A stretch of 64,000 nt of DNA, from positions 45,520-109,519 of the forward strand of contig JAQYVX010000012.1 of NCBI GenBank assembly GCA_030145305.1, given 5' to 3'. This document shows, piece after piece, positions 15,725 to 24,944 of the stretch. Positions within the stretch are counted from its first letter, which is position 1, and each line of letters starts with the position of its first letter. The notes below the pieces were generated by a model. That model did no database searches and was not told the DNA's origin. It saw nothing but the letters and a program-made list of their open reading frames with translations. The position numbers were made by a program, and so were the translations under genes. Origin of the DNA: Halarcobacter sp. (GTDB taxonomy: Bacteria > Campylobacterota > Campylobacteria > Campylobacterales > Arcobacteraceae).

Positions 15725-18319
15725 CTATATTTCAATTGTAATTGTAGTTAAAGTACCTTTGTAAGTTTTTCCTTCATACTCAAAACTAGTGTTCTTTGTA
15801 TCAATTTCCCCATCCATATGTTTTGATAATATCTCTTGACACATAAAAAGTCCTATGCCTGTACCATGATATTCATGCTTTGTTGTGAAATATGGTTCAT
15901 ATATTTTTGATAAAACACTATCTGATATTCCACCAGCGTTATCTTTTATTTCAATAATTAAAGTTTTTGCAACTTTTTTTGCATCAATAAAAATAAATCG
16001 TTCTTCTTCTTTATTTAAATCAAAAGCTTCTCTTGAATTATTCAAAATATTAATTAAGATTTGCATCAATTCACTTTCATAAGATATTATTTCCACATCA
16101 ACTATATTTTCTATAATATTTATTTTTCCATTAGATCTGTTATAATCAAAAACTTTTAATGTCTTTTCTATAACATTCTTACTGCTAAGTAAGTCTTTAC
16201 GACTACTAGATTTGAAAAAATTCATAAGTGAATTAATAGTATTTGAAAGATCAGCAGAGGTTTGAACAATTAAAGTTAAGGTTTCATCTAAAAATTTATC
16301 ATCAATATGCCCTTTTAAATCTTTTTGTAATTTCAAGCCACTAGCTCCTGTTGAAATTATAGATAAAGGTTGTCTCCATTGATGAGCAATATTTTGAATC
16401 ATTTCACCCATTGCTACCATTTTTGCCTGTTTTGTTAAAAGTATATCTTTTCTTAGATTTTCAGAAACTTCTTTTTCAACTTTTTTTTCAAGTTCATTAT
16501 TAACCTTTTGTAAAGCTAAGGTCTTTTCTTCCACTTTTTCTTTTAGTGTTTTATTCATATTTTTTAATACTTTTTGTCGATATAAAACAGCTAATATAAT
16601 TATTAAAAAGATAAAACCAAACTTATATAAAGTTTTGTAATCAAACTCTTTTTTATACTCTATCACTGACCATTTTTGAGTAATGTTGTCAGTTTCATTT
16701 TTTGTTATACTTGAAATACTTTTATTTATTATAGAGAGTAATATTTTGTCATTTTTTGCAACTGCAATTGAAATAGGTAAAGAGTAGTCTAGTTTTCCTG
16801 AAATTTTTAATTTTCCTAAGTAATTACTTTGAATCCTTGTAACAGTAGAATGTAATAAATCAGTATATGCAAAAACTTCTGAATCTATAACTTTTTGAAA
16901 AGCCTCTTCGGGATTTTTCATTTCTACAAACTTAGAATTAGGATAATTCTTTTTTAATAATTTAGAGTATGGATATTTAGTAGAAATAGCAATTTCTTTC
17001 TCTTTTAAACTTGAAATATCATCTATAAAACTAGCATCAGGTGAAGTAACTAAAGCAAAAGAGATGCTAGTATATGGTTTTGACAAATTTACATACTCTT
17101 TACTTTCATCATTTTCACTAAAAGAAGAAATAATTTCACATTTACCATTTTTTAAAAACTCTAAAGACTCATCAAAAGTTTTTGTTTTGATAAATTTATA
17201 ATCTAATTTTGATTTTTCTGAAAATAATTTTATATAATCTGAACCTGCACCTTCAAATACTCCATTTTGAATAAAACTATAAGGCTTTAAATCAGGAACA
17301 ACACACATTTTAATTTCTTTTTTATTAAGAATATACTCTTTTTCATCTTTTGAAAAATCTATTTTTCCAATAATATTTTTATATAAAACAAACTTATTTA
17401 AGTCTATTTTTGTAGGAGCTAAACCCATTACATTATATAAATCAAAAATTCTTTGAATTTTTTCTGGTTTAATTTCACCTAAATTATTCGAATCTGTATA
17501 AGATAACTTTTTTAAAACTTTTCCCTCAAAAATCAAAGCATCTAAAGGTATATTTTGACTGTTGTAATTTTCATACATATAAGTTGCTGTTTCTTCAATA
17601 TTAGAATAAGCATATTCCCAACCTCTTATAGAAGCTTCTTTAAAAGCTAAAACTGTAGACAAATCATTTTTTATTTTATCTTCATGCGTAAATAAAAAAT
17701 CACTATACATATCAAAACCATAATCGTGTGGACTAAATACATTATATTCAATACCAAGTTTTTCTAAATCAAAAGGAGTTTTTGATAAATATGCTGAGAT
17801 TATATCTGTCTTATTATTTACTAAATCCATAATATCATGGCTATGTTTTATAAAATTTAAATCTCTAAGATTCATTCCTTTTGAAAGAATCATTGATTTA
17901 ATTGATACTTCACTAGCATCATCTATTGTAGTCATTATTCTTTTTTTAAGGAAATCTTGAATTTTATTAATATTAGATTCTTTTTTAGCAAGAAGTACAA
18001 GTGGTGATTCTTGAAAAAGAGCATATAAAGCTACAAGCTTTTTGCCTGCAACTCTTTGTAAAATTAATGTTTCTCTACCTACTCCAAAGTCTACTTTTTT
18101 TTCATCAACTTCTGATGAAACATCAAGACCAAAAGTAAAAGGCCTAATTTCTACATCAAGACCATACTTTTCATAAAAACCCTTCTGTTTTGCCATATAA
18201 TAACCAGCAAATTGGAATTGATCAAACCAAGAAAGTTGTATTGTTACTTTTTTTAATTCTTTTGCAAGAAGAGTCGCTGGTAATAAAAACATTATTAATA
18301 AAAGTAAACACTTCTTCAT
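15725..18319 (-). CDS. Membrane sensor histidine kinase with two tandem periplasmic-binding-protein domains
   Basis: An 864-residue protein. A signal peptide (residues 1-19) leads into an NMT1/THI5-like binding domain (about 22-240: TIQLSWFDQFQFAGYYMAK). A second solute-binding domain of the SBP_bac_3 type follows (about 335-550: CVVPDLKPYSFIQNG). Next come one membrane segment (about 566-583), a coiled coil, an H-box NIAHQWRQPLSIIS near 645-658 with the phospho-accepting His, and a HATPase domain with NNSREAF, GGISD and GTGIGLF. The NMT1-like domain suggests sensing of a small organic such as a pyrimidine, taurine or nitrile-like compound; the ligand is unknown. No response regulator is adjacent. 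The gene lies between a Nudix gene and purH on the same strand. Confidence 0.85.
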   Translation of the reverse strand: MKKCLLLLIMFLLPATLLAKELKKVTIQLSWFDQFQFAGYYMAKQKGFYEKYGLDVEIRPFTFGLDVSSEVDEKKVDFGVGRETLILQRVAGKKLVALYALFQESPLVLLAKKESNINKIQDFLKKRIMTTIDDASEVSIKSMILSKGMNLRDLNFIKHSHDIMDLVNNKTDIISAYLSKTPFDLEKLGIEYNVFSPHDYGFDMYSDFLFTHEDKIKNDLSTVLAFKEASIRGWEYAYSNIEETATYMYENYNSQNIPLDALIFEGKVLKKLSYTDSNNLGEIKPEKIQRIFDLYNVMGLAPTKIDLNKFVLYKNIIGKIDFSKDEKEYILNKKEIKMCVVPDLKPYSFIQNGVFEGAGSDYIKLFSEKSKLDYKFIKTKTFDESLEFLKNGKCEIISSFSENDESKEYVNLSKPYTSISFALVTSPDASFIDDISSLKEKEIAISTKYPYSKLLKKNYPNSKFVEMKNPEEAFQKVIDSEVFAYTDLLHSTVTRIQSNYLGKLKISGKLDYSLPISIAVAKNDKILLSIINKSISSITKNETDNITQKWSVIEYKKEFDYKTLYKFGFIFLIIILAVLYRQKVLKNMNKTLKEKVEEKTLALQKVNNELEKKVEKEVSENLRKDILLTKQAKMVAMGEMIQNIAHQWRQPLSIISTGASGLKLQKDLKGHIDDKFLDETLTLIVQTSADLSNTINSLMNFFKSSSRKDLLSSKNVIEKTLKVFDYNRSNGKINIIENIVDVEIISYESELMQILINILNNSREAFDLNKEEERFIFIDAKKVAKTLIIEIKDNAGGISDSVLSKIYEPYFTTKHEYHGTGIGLFMCQEILSKHMDGEIDTKNTSFEYEGKTYKGTLTTITIEI

Positions 18320-18375
18320 GTATAACCTTGGTATGATATTTCAATAAAAGAATAACTAAAGATAAATAAAAAAAT

Positions 18376-18405
18376 AATGAATGTTACTTTTTTGTAACAT
18401 TCATT
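18376..18405 (-). terminator. Terminator of purH
   Basis: A perfect 12-bp stem (18376-18387 with 18394-18405, six-base loop) lies just past the purH stop on the minus strand, where it is followed by ATTTTTTTATTT. This is a classical intrinsic terminator separating purH from the sensor-kinase gene. Confidence 0.85.
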
Positions 18406-18413
18406 TATTTAGA

Positions 18414-19946
18414 TTAATGTAAGAAGTGTCTTTTCCCTGAGAAGTATAAAGCCATTCCAAATTCATTAGCGGCATCTATAATTTCATCATCTCTAATACT
18501 TCCACCTGGTTCAATTACACATTTAACCCCAGCCTCTTGTGCTGCATCAATGCTATCTCTAAATGGAAAAAATGCTTCAGATGCTAACACAGAACCACTT
18601 ACATCAATTCCTAAATCTTCTGCTTTTCTTAAAGCAGCTTTTGCTGCATCAACTCGTGATGTCATTCCCATTCCAACAGCTACCATTGCTGAATCTTTTA
18701 CATAAACTACACAGTTTGATTTTGTTAAAGATGCAAGTTTATATGCTATTTCCATATCTTTTATTTCTTGTTGTGTTGCAGCTCTTGTTGATTTTAATTC
18801 AGAGTTTCTAACCTCATCATCTTCAACTTTATCAGCATCTTGATATACAAAACCACCATCAAGAATTTTAAAGTTAAAAATATCATTTGCCATTTCAAGC
18901 TTTTTTGTACCTTGTTTAAATAATTTAATTCTTTTTTTCTTATTTAATTCTTTTTCAGCCTCAGCTGTGAAATCAGCTGCAAAAACAACTTCTAAAAAGA
19001 TTTCATTCATTTTAATAGCTAAAGGTAAATCAACTATTCCATTAACAGCAACAACTCCACCAAAAGCTGAAATTGGATCACATCTAAGTGCACTTTCATA
19101 TGATTCTAATAAAGTATCTTTTATAGCAAAACCACAAGGATTCCCATGCTTTACAATACAAACAGCTTTATCATCACCAAAAGCAGATGCAATTTTAGAA
19201 GCACCAGAAATATCACCCATATTATTGAAGCTAGCTTCTCCTTTTAAGGTAATAAATTTATTAGATAAATGTTTATCAAACTCATATAAAGCACCTTTTT
19301 GATGTGGGTTTTCACCATATCTTGTATCAAATACTTTTTCACCTACAATAAACTGTTTTGCACCCATTCCACCATTGAATCTTTTATTCATATAGTTTGC
19401 AATCATAGAATCATAAGCTGCTGTATGCTCATATGCTTTAATCATCATATTACGTCTAAACTCTTGAGTATTTGTATTGTTTTTAAGATTATTTAATACC
19501 ATATCATAATCAACAACATCTGTTACAATAATAACACTATCATGATTCTTAGCAGCTGACCTAACCATAGCAGGGCCACCAATATCAATATTTTCTATAA
19601 TCTCTTCAAAGTCATCAGTTTTTTCTATTGTTGCTTTAAATGGATAAAGGTTTACACATACTAAATCAATCCCCTCAACACCCAACTCTTTAGCTTGTTG
19701 CAAGTGAGATTCTTTGTCTCGTCTATGCAAAATTCCACCATGAATATAAGGGTTTAAAGTTTTAACTCTTCCTTCAAAACACTCAGGAAATTTTGTAACT
19801 TCATTTGCTTCAATAACAGCAATTCCTGCATCTTTTAACTTGTTATATGTTCCACCAGTTGAAATAATTTCATACCCTAGGGCTACAAGTTCTTTTGCAA
19901 AGTTTTCAACACCACTTTTATCACTAACACTGATTAATGCTCTCAT
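18414..19946 (-). CDS. purH: Bifunctional AICAR transformylase / IMP cyclohydrolase
   Basis: A 510-residue PurH of normal length, catalysing the last two steps of IMP synthesis in the cytoplasm. The N-terminal MGS-like cyclohydrolase domain shows [15 protein letters not shown] at residues 5-19 and [14 protein letters not shown] near 29-42. The transformylase domain contains KHGNPCGFA near 265-273, with the catalytic Lys-His. It ends with SGKRHFLH, close to the usual C-terminal FRH. It is a single-gene transcript closed by the hairpin at 18376-18405. Confidence 0.96.
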   Translation of the reverse strand: MRALISVSDKSGVENFAKELVALGYEIISTGGTYNKLKDAGIAVIEANEVTKFPECFEGRVKTLNPYIHGGILHRRDKESHLQQAKELGVEGIDLVCVNLYPFKATIEKTDDFEEIIENIDIGGPAMVRSAAKNHDSVIIVTDVVDYDMVLNNLKNNTNTQEFRRNMMIKAYEHTAAYDSMIANYMNKRFNGGMGAKQFIVGEKVFDTRYGENPHQKGALYEFDKHLSNKFITLKGEASFNNMGDISGASKIASAFGDDKAVCIVKHGNPCGFAIKDTLLESYESALRCDPISAFGGVVAVNGIVDLPLAIKMNEIFLEVVFAADFTAEAEKELNKKKRIKLFKQGTKKLEMANDIFNFKILDGGFVYQDADKVEDDEVRNSELKSTRAATQQEIKDMEIAYKLASLTKSNCVVYVKDSAMVAVGMGMTSRVDAAKAALRKAEDLGIDVSGSVLASEAFFPFRDSIDAAQEAGVKCVIEPGGSIRDDEIIDAANEFGMALYFSGKRHFLH

Positions 19947-20062
19947 TAAAATTTACCTTTTAATTTGTTTTTATTGTAAGATTTATGCCTAAGATTATAG
20001 TTAAATTTTATTTATAGCTAGCTTTTGTATTTTTAAGTTATTGAGTTAAAAAAGGAGAAAAA

Positions 20063-20085
20063 AAGAGAGTGAAATTCACCCTCTT
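20063..20085 (-). terminator. Terminator of the NosL-like gene at 20102
   Basis: On the minus strand AAGAGGGTGA pairs with TCACTCTCTT (one G-U pair, short loop) and is followed by TTTTTCTCC. The hairpin begins 17 bases past the stop codon. Confidence 0.75.
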
Positions 20086-20101
20086 CTTATATTTTGAAGT
20101 T

Positions 20102-20812
20102 TTATCTTCTTCCTAAGTAAATTCCCACAGCTTGTAAGTTTTTACCTTTCATATTTCCACAAAGATTATTTTTTGTTATATAAGCTTTTGCTTGGGCAAC
20201 TGAAGAGAATTTTTCATCAGTTTTTTTACACATTTTATTGTAAACTTTTTCTCCCATCATTTGCATCTTTTTTTGTCTCTTTGCAATCATAATTTTTTCA
20301 GCTTGCATACCTTTTGCAACATTAGCATAAACTTCATCATATGACTTAATTTCTCCACCATTTGCTTTTGCAAAAGCTTTTGCATCAGATTCTAAGGCAA
20401 ATCCATATTTACTAATCACAGCCATAGTTGCAGGTTTATTGCTACCAACAACATAAAAAGCATCTTTTGCATCAATTAGTTTTAGGCTTTTATTATCAAC
20501 TACTTTTATATCACTAAGAGCTAGACCATTTATCTCTTTATCTTCAACTAGACAATGAATTGAACAATATTGTTTATCAACACCTTCATGTTTTGCTGCA
20601 TGATTTGTTTTATAGAACATTGGTAAAGTCATACCACAAACTGGACAATAGTTTTTTAAATCGCCTTTTTGAACTAAGCTAGCTTCAGAAGCAGGAACTG
20701 CTTGATATCTCATTTTATTCATTTTTTTTGCCTTTGCATCACTTGCAAATGCACCAAGACTAAACAGTAATAAAGATAAACCTACTAATAAGATTTTTTT
20801 ACTTTCTTTCAT
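20102..20812 (-). CDS. NosL-like periplasmic protein
   Basis: A 236-residue exported protein with a Sec signal peptide (residues 1-24, ending GAFASDAK). The NosL-type block follows: YCPVCGMTLPMFYKTNHAAK near 54-73, then QYCSIHCLVED near 81-91. Cysteine and methionine side chains there could bind Cu(I), as in the nitrous-oxide reductase copper chaperone NosL. The C-terminal 80 residues are Lys/Met-rich (AKRQKKMQMMGEKVYNKMCK) and not part of classical NosL. The same architecture recurs in the first half of the protein at 22297. No nosZ is present in this window, so copper delivery to N2O reductase is only one possibility. Confidence 0.8.
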   Translation of the reverse strand: MKESKKILLVGLSLLLFSLGAFASDAKAKKMNKMRYQAVPASEASLVQKGDLKNYCPVCGMTLPMFYKTNHAAKHEGVDKQYCSIHCLVEDKEINGLALSDIKVVDNKSLKLIDAKDAFYVVGSNKPATMAVISKYGFALESDAKAFAKANGGEIKSYDEVYANVAKGMQAEKIMIAKRQKKMQMMGEKVYNKMCKKTDEKFSSVAQAKAYITKNNLCGNMKGKNLQAVGIYLGRR

Positions 20813-20931
20813 TATTTCTTCTCCTACAAATATTTTAAAATATAGTATATAAAAACTGTTAATTGATTGTTAATTAAGTCTTAAATAAAAGTATTAATTA
20901 AAAAATAAAAGTAAGAGTCTTGTCAAAAGTT

Positions 20932-21642
20932 TTAAATATGACAAGACAAAATTGATTTATTAGGATCAGTTATATATTCATATCCACTATACATAATATA
21001 AAGTCCAAAACCAACAACTAAAATTGAAGCTATTTTAATAAATAAATTTCTTAAAGCGATTTGTTTAAACACTCCAACAAAAAAACCTAATGAAAACATT
21101 GCAGGAAGAGTACTTAATCCAAAAATAAGCATTACAATAGCTCCCCAAAATGCACTACCCGTACTTGCAGCGGTGATTGCAAAAACATAAACAAAACCAC
21201 AAGGCAAGATTCCATTTAACATTCCTAAAAGATAAAAACTACTAAGAGTATTAGAACCTACTAAAGACCTAAAAGTAGTTCTATAAAATTTTGTTTTTGA
21301 AATTGAGTGCTCTATATTCGTAATAAATTTAAATTTTCCACTTAAAGATAAACCTATTAATATCATTACAAAGCCAGTAAATATAAGTAAAATCCCACTT
21401 GTTAGATTATCAAAAGTTACGACTCCACCAACAAAACCAAATAAAGCTCCTAAAATAGTATAGGTTGTAATTCTTCCAAAAGAGTATAAAAGATGAGAAA
21501 TCCCTTGCTTTGTTTTAGACCAATCGTGTCCTATTTTTGTGCTAGAGTATGCAACTACAATTCCACCACACATTCCAACACAATGACCAAATGAACCTAA
21601 AAAAGCTATTGTTATAATACTTATTATGCTTATACTTTCCAT
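20932..21642 (-). CDS. DsbD/UreH-like membrane protein (sulfite exporter TauE/SafE-type annotation)
   Basis: A 236-residue protein with six predicted membrane segments. GHCVGMCGG near residues 20-28 in helix 1 and NGILPCGFVYV near 143-153 in helix 4 are the paired cysteine motifs of the cytochrome-c-biogenesis/UreH-like family (PF13386). Relatives often sit beside oxidase or copper genes and are thought to move reducing equivalents or metal across the membrane. Its ATG overlaps the stop of the upstream NosL-like gene (TAATG), which links their functions. The annotation 'sulfite exporter' often given to such proteins is not supported by anything seen here. Confidence 0.78.
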   Translation of the reverse strand: MESISIISIITIAFLGSFGHCVGMCGGIVVAYSSTKIGHDWSKTKQGISHLLYSFGRITTYTILGALFGFVGGVVTFDNLTSGILLIFTGFVMILIGLSLSGKFKFITNIEHSISKTKFYRTTFRSLVGSNTLSSFYLLGMLNGILPCGFVYVFAITAASTGSAFWGAIVMLIFGLSTLPAMFSLGFFVGVFKQIALRNLFIKIASILVVGFGLYIMYSGYEYITDPNKSILSCHI

Positions 21643-22157
21643 TATTTACCTAAAAGTTTTTTTCTAATTTGTGGGTTTGCCATATTCTCTCCACGATACA
21701 TTTTTACAAGCATTTCATCAAAAGAAATCATTTCGCCAATAACCTTATTTGTCTTGCTTTTATAAGCTGCAAAACCATAACCCATTTCAGTGTTATCTGT
21801 TTTTGAATACCAAGCTTCTTTTGCGTCTATATACTCATTTGTATCTCGGGAATATGCCCAAACTTTTGCTTCTTTTTGAAAAGTAATATTTTTATACCAT
21901 AAAGCAAAACAGCCCATATCATCAAAAAACCAAGTTTTCCCCTCAGGAGAAATTGCTTGAACAGAATCTTTTAACTTTGTAATAGTCATACCACATTGAG
22001 TATCTTGAAAGTGGCTAAGTTTGATATCAACAGGCTTATGTTCATGATTATCTTCATAAATAACAACCATCTGCTTTTGATTCGACATTGATAAGAAAAC
22101 TCCAATAATTATTGCAATAACAATAATAATGGTTATAAAGGGAAGTGCTTTTTTCAT
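21642..22157 (-). CDS. Membrane-anchored NosL-like protein
   Basis: A 171-residue protein with one N-terminal membrane anchor (residues 7-26) and no lipobox. The periplasmic part has DTQCGMTITKL near 53-63, then WFFDDMGCFALWY near 77-89. This is the CGM...D..GC pattern of NosL-type chaperones that carry a Cys-Met metal site. It is the first gene of a two-gene minus-strand operon with the DsbD/UreH-like protein (one-base overlap). It reads away from the double-NosL operon starting at 22297; both start in the same 139-base intergenic region, which contains inverted TGTTAA motifs. Confidence 0.78.
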   Translation of the reverse strand: MKKALPFITIIIVIAIIIGVFLSMSNQKQMVVIYEDNHEHKPVDIKLSHFQDTQCGMTITKLKDSVQAISPEGKTWFFDDMGCFALWYKNITFQKEAKVWAYSRDTNEYIDAKEAWYSKTDNTEMGYGFAAYKSKTNKVIGEMISFDEMLVKMYRGENMANPQIRKKLLGK

Positions 22158-22198
22158 AAATTTAGTTCCAGTAGTTTTTAATAATTATAATTTAAAAT

Positions 22199-22244
22199 TG
22201 TTAATTTAGTATTAATCTTTTATAATGTTAACATAAAATTAACA
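22199..22244. promoter_or_regulatory. TGTTAA/TTAACA repeats in the divergent NosL promoter region
   Basis: The divergent intergenic region holds TGTTAA at 22199-22204 and an inverted pair TGTTAA (22226-22231) / TTAACA (22239-22244). Two direct TGTTAATT copies, 11 bases apart, also lie at 20857-20864 and 20868-20875 ahead of the NosL gene that ends at 20102. Shared sites for one regulator would explain co-control of these genes. No regulator is adjacent, and AT-rich DNA makes chance matches possible. Confidence 0.35.
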
Positions 22245-22296
22245 ATCTTTTGTTATTATAATTTTTCAGTTAGTTTTAATTTTATAGGATTTAAAC

Positions 22297-23427
22297 ATGA
22301 GATATTTTTTTCTTCTTTTAATATTTTTGTCTTTTTTTTGCACTTTTATAAATGCAAAAGATTTTTCTAAAAAAGCTAGTAAGGAAGTTGTTTATACCCA
22401 AAAAGGTGAAGAAAAAAAATGGTGCCCTATTTGTGGAATGTCAATAAAAAAATACTATAAAACTTCCCATACTTCAAAACTACAAAATGAAACTTCAAGA
22501 CAATATTGTTCAATTAGATGCTTAGTAAAAGATGATTTAGAGTATGGAATTAATAAAAATAGTGTTCAAGTAGTTGATTTTATAAGTGAAAAGTTAATTA
22601 ATGCAAAAAGTGCCTATTATGTTCTTGGAAGTGAAGTAAAAGGAACAATGAGCCGAATAAGTAAATTAGCTTTTTTAAAAGAAGAAGAGGCAAAAGCTTT
22701 TATTAAAAAATATTCTGGCCAAATTAAAAGTTTTGATGAAGCTTTTGATGAAGCAAAAAAGAACTTGAAAACTGATACTTCTTTTTTCAAAACAAAAAAA
22801 GTCAAAAAAATATATCCAAAAGGCAAAAGAATATTTGAAAAACTTTGTAGTCCTGATATTGATCCTACAATGTATCTTGAAATAAATGAATTAAAAGCAG
22901 ATATTAAAAACAATAAGTTATGCAAAAAACTTGATGAATCTAGGCTTCATGCTCTTTCCCTTTATCTTTGGGAAGTTAAAAGATTAGGGGAGCAAAGTGT
23001 TGTTGAAAATAAAGTACAAGTAAAAGATAATGAAAAATGTCCTGTTTGTGGAATGTTTGTAGCAAAATATCCAAGATGGGCTGCAAAATTGTACTATTTA
23101 CATAATGACCATACACATGATTTTTCTTTTGATGGAGTAAAAGATTTAATGAAATTTTATTTTAATCCAACAAAATGGGGAGATTATAAAGTTTCAAAAA
23201 ATATGCAAAATACTATTTTAGTTACAGATTATTATTCACAAAAAGGAATCGATGGGAAAAAAGCTTATTATGTAATAGGTTCTGATGTCTATGGACCAAT
23301 GGGACATGAACTTATTCCTTTTGAGAAAATAGAAGATGCAAAAGTATTTAAAAAAGACCATGCAGGAATAAAAATCGTACAATTTAATGAAATAAAAGAG
23401 AAAGAAGTTTACAAATTAGATGAATAA
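22297..23427 (+). CDS. Double NosL-domain exported protein
   Basis: A 376-residue protein with a signal peptide or anchor (residues 1-20). The first NosL-like unit has WCPICGMSIKKYYKTSHTSK near 46-65 and QYCSIRCLVKD near 73-83. It aligns well with the protein at 20102, including its Lys-rich tail. A second, more classical NosL unit begins near residue 247 (EKCPVCGMFVAKYPRWAAKL) and contains HNDHTHDFSFDG near 270-281. Two CxxCGM metal sites in one chain suggest copper transfer or storage. It opens an operon in which every following gene up to 26577 overlaps its neighbour by 4 to 11 bases. Confidence 0.8.
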   Translation: MRYFFLLLIFLSFFCTFINAKDFSKKASKEVVYTQKGEEKKWCPICGMSIKKYYKTSHTSKLQNETSRQYCSIRCLVKDDLEYGINKNSVQVVDFISEKLINAKSAYYVLGSEVKGTMSRISKLAFLKEEEAKAFIKKYSGQIKSFDEAFDEAKKNLKTDTSFFKTKKVKKIYPKGKRIFEKLCSPDIDPTMYLEINELKADIKNNKLCKKLDESRLHALSLYLWEVKRLGEQSVVENKVQVKDNEKCPVCGMFVAKYPRWAAKLYYLHNDHTHDFSFDGVKDLMKFYFNPTKWGDYKVSKNMQNTILVTDYYSQKGIDGKKAYYVIGSDVYGPMGHELIPFEKIEDAKVFKKDHAGIKIVQFNEIKEKEVYKLDE

Positions 23428-23767
23428 AAAAAGCAAATATCTATTTATATTTTTAGGAATAACAATTTTCTTACTTCTATCTCAAACTATTTATTTATAT
23501 GCAAATAAAAGTCTGTCAAAAGAAGAAATAGAAAAAAAAGAAATTTTGATAAAAGCTATAGGACTTCCTGATCTAGCTATTTCTACAGAAGCCATGTATA
23601 CAAGACATAGAACCTTAAGTGATATTTTTTCACTTTTCAAAGATTCTCCTTTGTTAAGGGAGTATTTCCCTAGTACCTATGTATATTCACACTCACATAT
23701 TTTAAATAATACTCCTTCAAATGTTAATGAAGTAGTAGAAGAAATCAAGGTAAACAATGAAAAATAA
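23420..23767 (+). CDS. Small membrane-anchored periplasmic protein, unknown function
   Basis: A 115-residue protein with one N-terminal membrane segment (about residues 7-27) and a short soluble domain predicted to face the periplasm (AMYTRHRTLSDIFSLFKDSP near 66-85; SHSHIL near 98-103). The two histidines around SHSH and the RHR could bind metal, but no family is recognised. It overlaps the double-NosL gene by 8 bases and the ABC permease by 11 bases, so it is almost certainly made together with them. An adaptor between the NosL protein and the transporter is a reasonable guess only. Confidence 0.7.
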   Translation: MNKKSKYLFIFLGITIFLLLSQTIYLYANKSLSKEEIEKKEILIKAIGLPDLAISTEAMYTRHRTLSDIFSLFKDSPLLREYFPSTYVYSHSHILNNTPSNVNEVVEEIKVNNEK

Positions 23768-24944
23768 AATAAATCTCTATTTAATAGAGTATGCAATAAA
23801 TTCACTTTTAAGACAAAAATTAAAAAATGGCTTTATTTTAGTTATTTTTACACTTTTAATCTCTCTTCTAGCTTCCATATTTTTTATTTCAAACTCTATA
23901 AAATATGAATTAAATTCTACTTTAAAATCACTTCCTGAAATTACAATTCAAAAATTAAAATCAGGGAGGCATTATGATATAAATGTTGATATTATTGATG
24001 AAATCATAAATATAGCCGGAGTTGAAGATGCAATTCCTAGAGTTTGGGGATATTATTATTTTGAAAACTCTGGAGTAAATTTTTCTATTATTGGAATTGA
24101 TGAATTTGAAAACCAGTATAAAGATTCTTTAAAAAGAATTATTAAAGAGAATGATTTCTCTAAAAATTCTAATGAAGATTTTATGATAGTGGGAAGTGGC
24201 GTTAAAAAAATATTAGATGAAAACTATTATAAAGAGTATTTTAATTTTATTAAACCTAATGGAAGTTTTAAGCAAGTAAATATAGCTGGAGTTTTTGATA
24301 GCTCTTTACAACTTGAAGCAAATGATACAATTTTACTTCCTCTAAAAACAGCTTTAGAAATTTTTGATATGGAAGAGAATATGGCAACTGATATAGTTGT
24401 AAAAGTTTCAAATCCTGAAGAAATATTGACTATTGCATCAAAAATAAAGCTTTTATACCCTGATTCTAGAGTTATTACAAATAAAGATATAGAGATGAGT
24501 TATCAAAATATTTTTGATTACAAAGGTGGGATATTTTTAGCACTTTTCATAGTCTCAATTTTTACATTTTTTATTATTGTTTATGATAAGGTTTCAGGCC
24601 TTAGTTCTGAAGAAAAAAAAGAGATAGGAATTTTAAAAGCTCTTGGTTGGAAAATAGAAGATGTCTTAAAAGAGAAATTTTATGAAAGTTTTATTATCTC
24701 CTTTATTGCCTATGTTATTGGTATTTTGTCTGCTATGAGTTTTGTATATATTTTTCAAGCTCCACTATTAAGTAATATTTTCACAGGTTACTCTATGTTA
24801 AAAACTTCATTTGAATTACCTTTTGTTTTAGACTTTACTACTTTATTTTTAGTCTTTTTCTTAAGTGTACCAATATATATAGCAGCAACAATTATTCCCT
24901 CATGGAGAAGTGCTACAATAGAAACAGATAAGGTTTTAAGATGA
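23757..24944 (+). CDS. FtsX/MacB-type ABC transporter permease
   Basis: A 395-residue permease with the MacB/LolC plan. One N-terminal membrane helix (about 24-45) is followed by a large periplasmic domain (about 46-255) and then three helices at about 262-282, 312-335 and 360-382. The intracellular stretch EEKKEIGILKALGWKIEDVLK near 286-306 is the FtsX-family coupling motif contacting the ATPase. It overlaps the ATPase gene by 4 bases. MacB-type pumps do mechanical work on periplasmic or lipid-anchored substrates. Pairing with NosL proteins suggests a role in copper-enzyme maturation, but NosFY proper has a different fold. Confidence 0.83.
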   Translation: MKNKINLYLIEYAINSLLRQKLKNGFILVIFTLLISLLASIFFISNSIKYELNSTLKSLPEITIQKLKSGRHYDINVDIIDEIINIAGVEDAIPRVWGYYYFENSGVNFSIIGIDEFENQYKDSLKRIIKENDFSKNSNEDFMIVGSGVKKILDENYYKEYFNFIKPNGSFKQVNIAGVFDSSLQLEANDTILLPLKTALEIFDMEENMATDIVVKVSNPEEILTIASKIKLLYPDSRVITNKDIEMSYQNIFDYKGGIFLALFIVSIFTFFIIVYDKVSGLSSEEKKEIGILKALGWKIEDVLKEKFYESFIISFIAYVIGILSAMSFVYIFQAPLLSNIFTGYSMLKTSFELPFVLDFTTLFLVFFLSVPIYIAATIIPSWRSATIETDKVLR

